Origin: Desulfurellales bacterium
Lineage (GTDB): Bacteria > Campylobacterota_A > Desulfurellia > Desulfurellales > Hippeaceae
DNA: 6,349 nt
Assembly: GCA_027064405.1 (NCBI GenBank)
Contig: JAMOPP010000178.1
Location: 1 to 6,349 of the forward strand
Direction of reading: 5' to 3'
Shown one piece after another: positions 5,611 to 6,349 of this stretch. Position 1 is the first letter of the stretch; every line of letters begins with the position of its first letter. The notes beneath the pieces were generated by a model. That model was not told the DNA's origin and did no database searches. It saw only the letters and a list, made by a program, of their open reading frames with translations. Both the position numbers and the translations under genes were made by a program.

Positions 5611-6349
5611 GTGAAAATATCAGTTGTGGTTCCAGTATACAATGAAGAAGAAAATGTGTCAATTCTATACGAAAGAATAAAATCCGTAATGGTCGAGAAT
5701 AACTATGATTATGAAATTATATTCGTTGATGACGGAAGTAGGGATAAAACCTTTCAGAAAGCACAAGAAATTACAAAAAACGATAATAGGTTTAAGTTAA
5801 TAAAATTCAGAAGAAATTTCGGACAAACCCCTGCAATGGCTGCCGGTTTTGACTATGCAAGCGGGGATGTTATTGTCAGTATGGATGGAGATCTACAGAA
5901 TGACCCTAAGGATATACCGCTTCTTTTGCAGAAAATGGATGAAGGATACGATGTGGTAAGCGGATGGAGGAAGGATAGGCAAGACGAAACAAGCCGCGTA
6001 ATACCGTCAAAAATAGCAAATTGGCTTATAGGCAAGATTACTCATGTAACGCTACACGATTACGGATGTTCTTTAAAAGCATACAGAAGTGATGTTGCCA
6101 AAAATCTTCATATGTACGGAGAGCTGCACAGATTTATACCTGTTTTGGCAAATATATACGGCGCAAGTATAACAGAGATACCCGTAACTCACCATAAAAG
6201 AATACACGGAGAGAGCAAATATAATCTAACGAGAACATTTAGAGTTATAGTTGACCTTGTTCTTATGTATTTTATGCAGAAATTTATGACTCGCCCGATA
6301 CATTTTTTTGGTATTTTTGGATTTTTAATGTTTTTCTTAGGTTTTGGCA
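5611..6349 (+). CDS. Family 2 glycosyltransferase, polyprenyl-phosphate (DPM1/GtrB/ArnC-like) type, 3'-truncated
   Basis: Translation from GTG stays open to the window edge, giving 246 residues with the C terminus missing. The GT-A fold signatures are complete: VVPVYNEEENV (6-16), FVDDGSRDKT (38-47), FRRNFGQTPAMAAGFDYASGD (split around residues 66-86) and the metal-binding DGD of MDGDLQNDP (D92-D94). Later come CSLKAYRSDV, GELHRFIPVLA and HGESKYNL, the arginine-containing segment and spacing of polyprenyl-phosphate sugar transferases. A hydrophobic stretch, RPIHFFGIFGFLMFFLGFG, at the edge is the first of the C-terminal membrane helices usual in this subgroup. Relatives transfer a sugar from a nucleotide donor to undecaprenyl or dolichyl phosphate on the cytoplasmic face for later use in envelope glycans, lipid A or glycoprotein. 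The sugar cannot be told from sequence. It directly follows rpe with no gap. Family and subgroup are firm; acceptor and donor are inferred. Confidence 0.93.
   Translation, partial: MKISVVVPVYNEEENVSILYERIKSVMVENNYDYEIIFVDDGSRDKTFQKAQEITKNDNRFKLIKFRRNFGQTPAMAAGFDYASGDVIVSMDGDLQNDPKDIPLLLQKMDEGYDVVSGWRKDRQDETSRVIPSKIANWLIGKITHVTLHDYGCSLKAYRSDVAKNLHMYGELHRFIPVLANIYGASITEIPVTHHKRIHGESKYNLTRTFRVIVDLVLMYFMQKFMTRPIHFFGIFGFLMFFLGFG

Overview
This window is an ordinary-looking chromosomal segment from an AT-rich bacterium. All seven genes lie on the + strand, five complete and one cut off at each edge. Third codon positions favour A/T, and isoleucine is very often coded by ATA. Housekeeping enzymes sit beside a small flagellar rod-like protein. 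Stand-alone rod-like proteins of about 100 residues are, as far as I recall, familiar in Deferribacterota, Desulfobacterota-type and related flagellated Gram-negative lineages. I offer that placement as a guess only; the sequence contains no taxonomic marker such as rRNA.

Layout. Bases 1-1034 hold the 3' three quarters of a biotin carboxylase gene (accC), the ATP-dependent half-reaction of acetyl-CoA carboxylase. A 63-bp gap with a candidate promoter and a very strong ribosome binding site leads to a 104-residue FlgB/FlgC-like protein (1098-1412). A 171-bp gap (1413-1583) has no recognisable terminator, but it contains a 14-bp-periodic direct repeat and a candidate promoter placed so that transcription would begin at or next to the rarA ATG.

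From 1584 to the right edge five genes are packed head to tail: rarA (AAA+ ATPase of replication-fork repair), thiL (thiamine-monophosphate kinase), a CNNM/CorC-family membrane protein with CBS domains, rpe (ribulose-phosphate 3-epimerase) and a family 2 glycosyltransferase of the polyprenyl-phosphate type, which runs off the window. Gaps are 3 bp, 18 bp, a 20-bp overlap and 0 bp, so they most likely form one operon with translational coupling. The last three genes start with TTG, TTG and GTG, each preceded by a well-placed Shine-Dalgarno sequence.

The operon joins DNA maintenance, cofactor synthesis, ion transport or sensing, pentose phosphate metabolism and envelope glycan synthesis. I see no single pathway connecting them, and it reads as a housekeeping operon. 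I found no mobile element, CRISPR array, tRNA or rRNA, and no novel system. The points worth a second look are the reduced flagellar protein, the possibly leaderless rarA start, the rarA/thiL junction and the short repeat.
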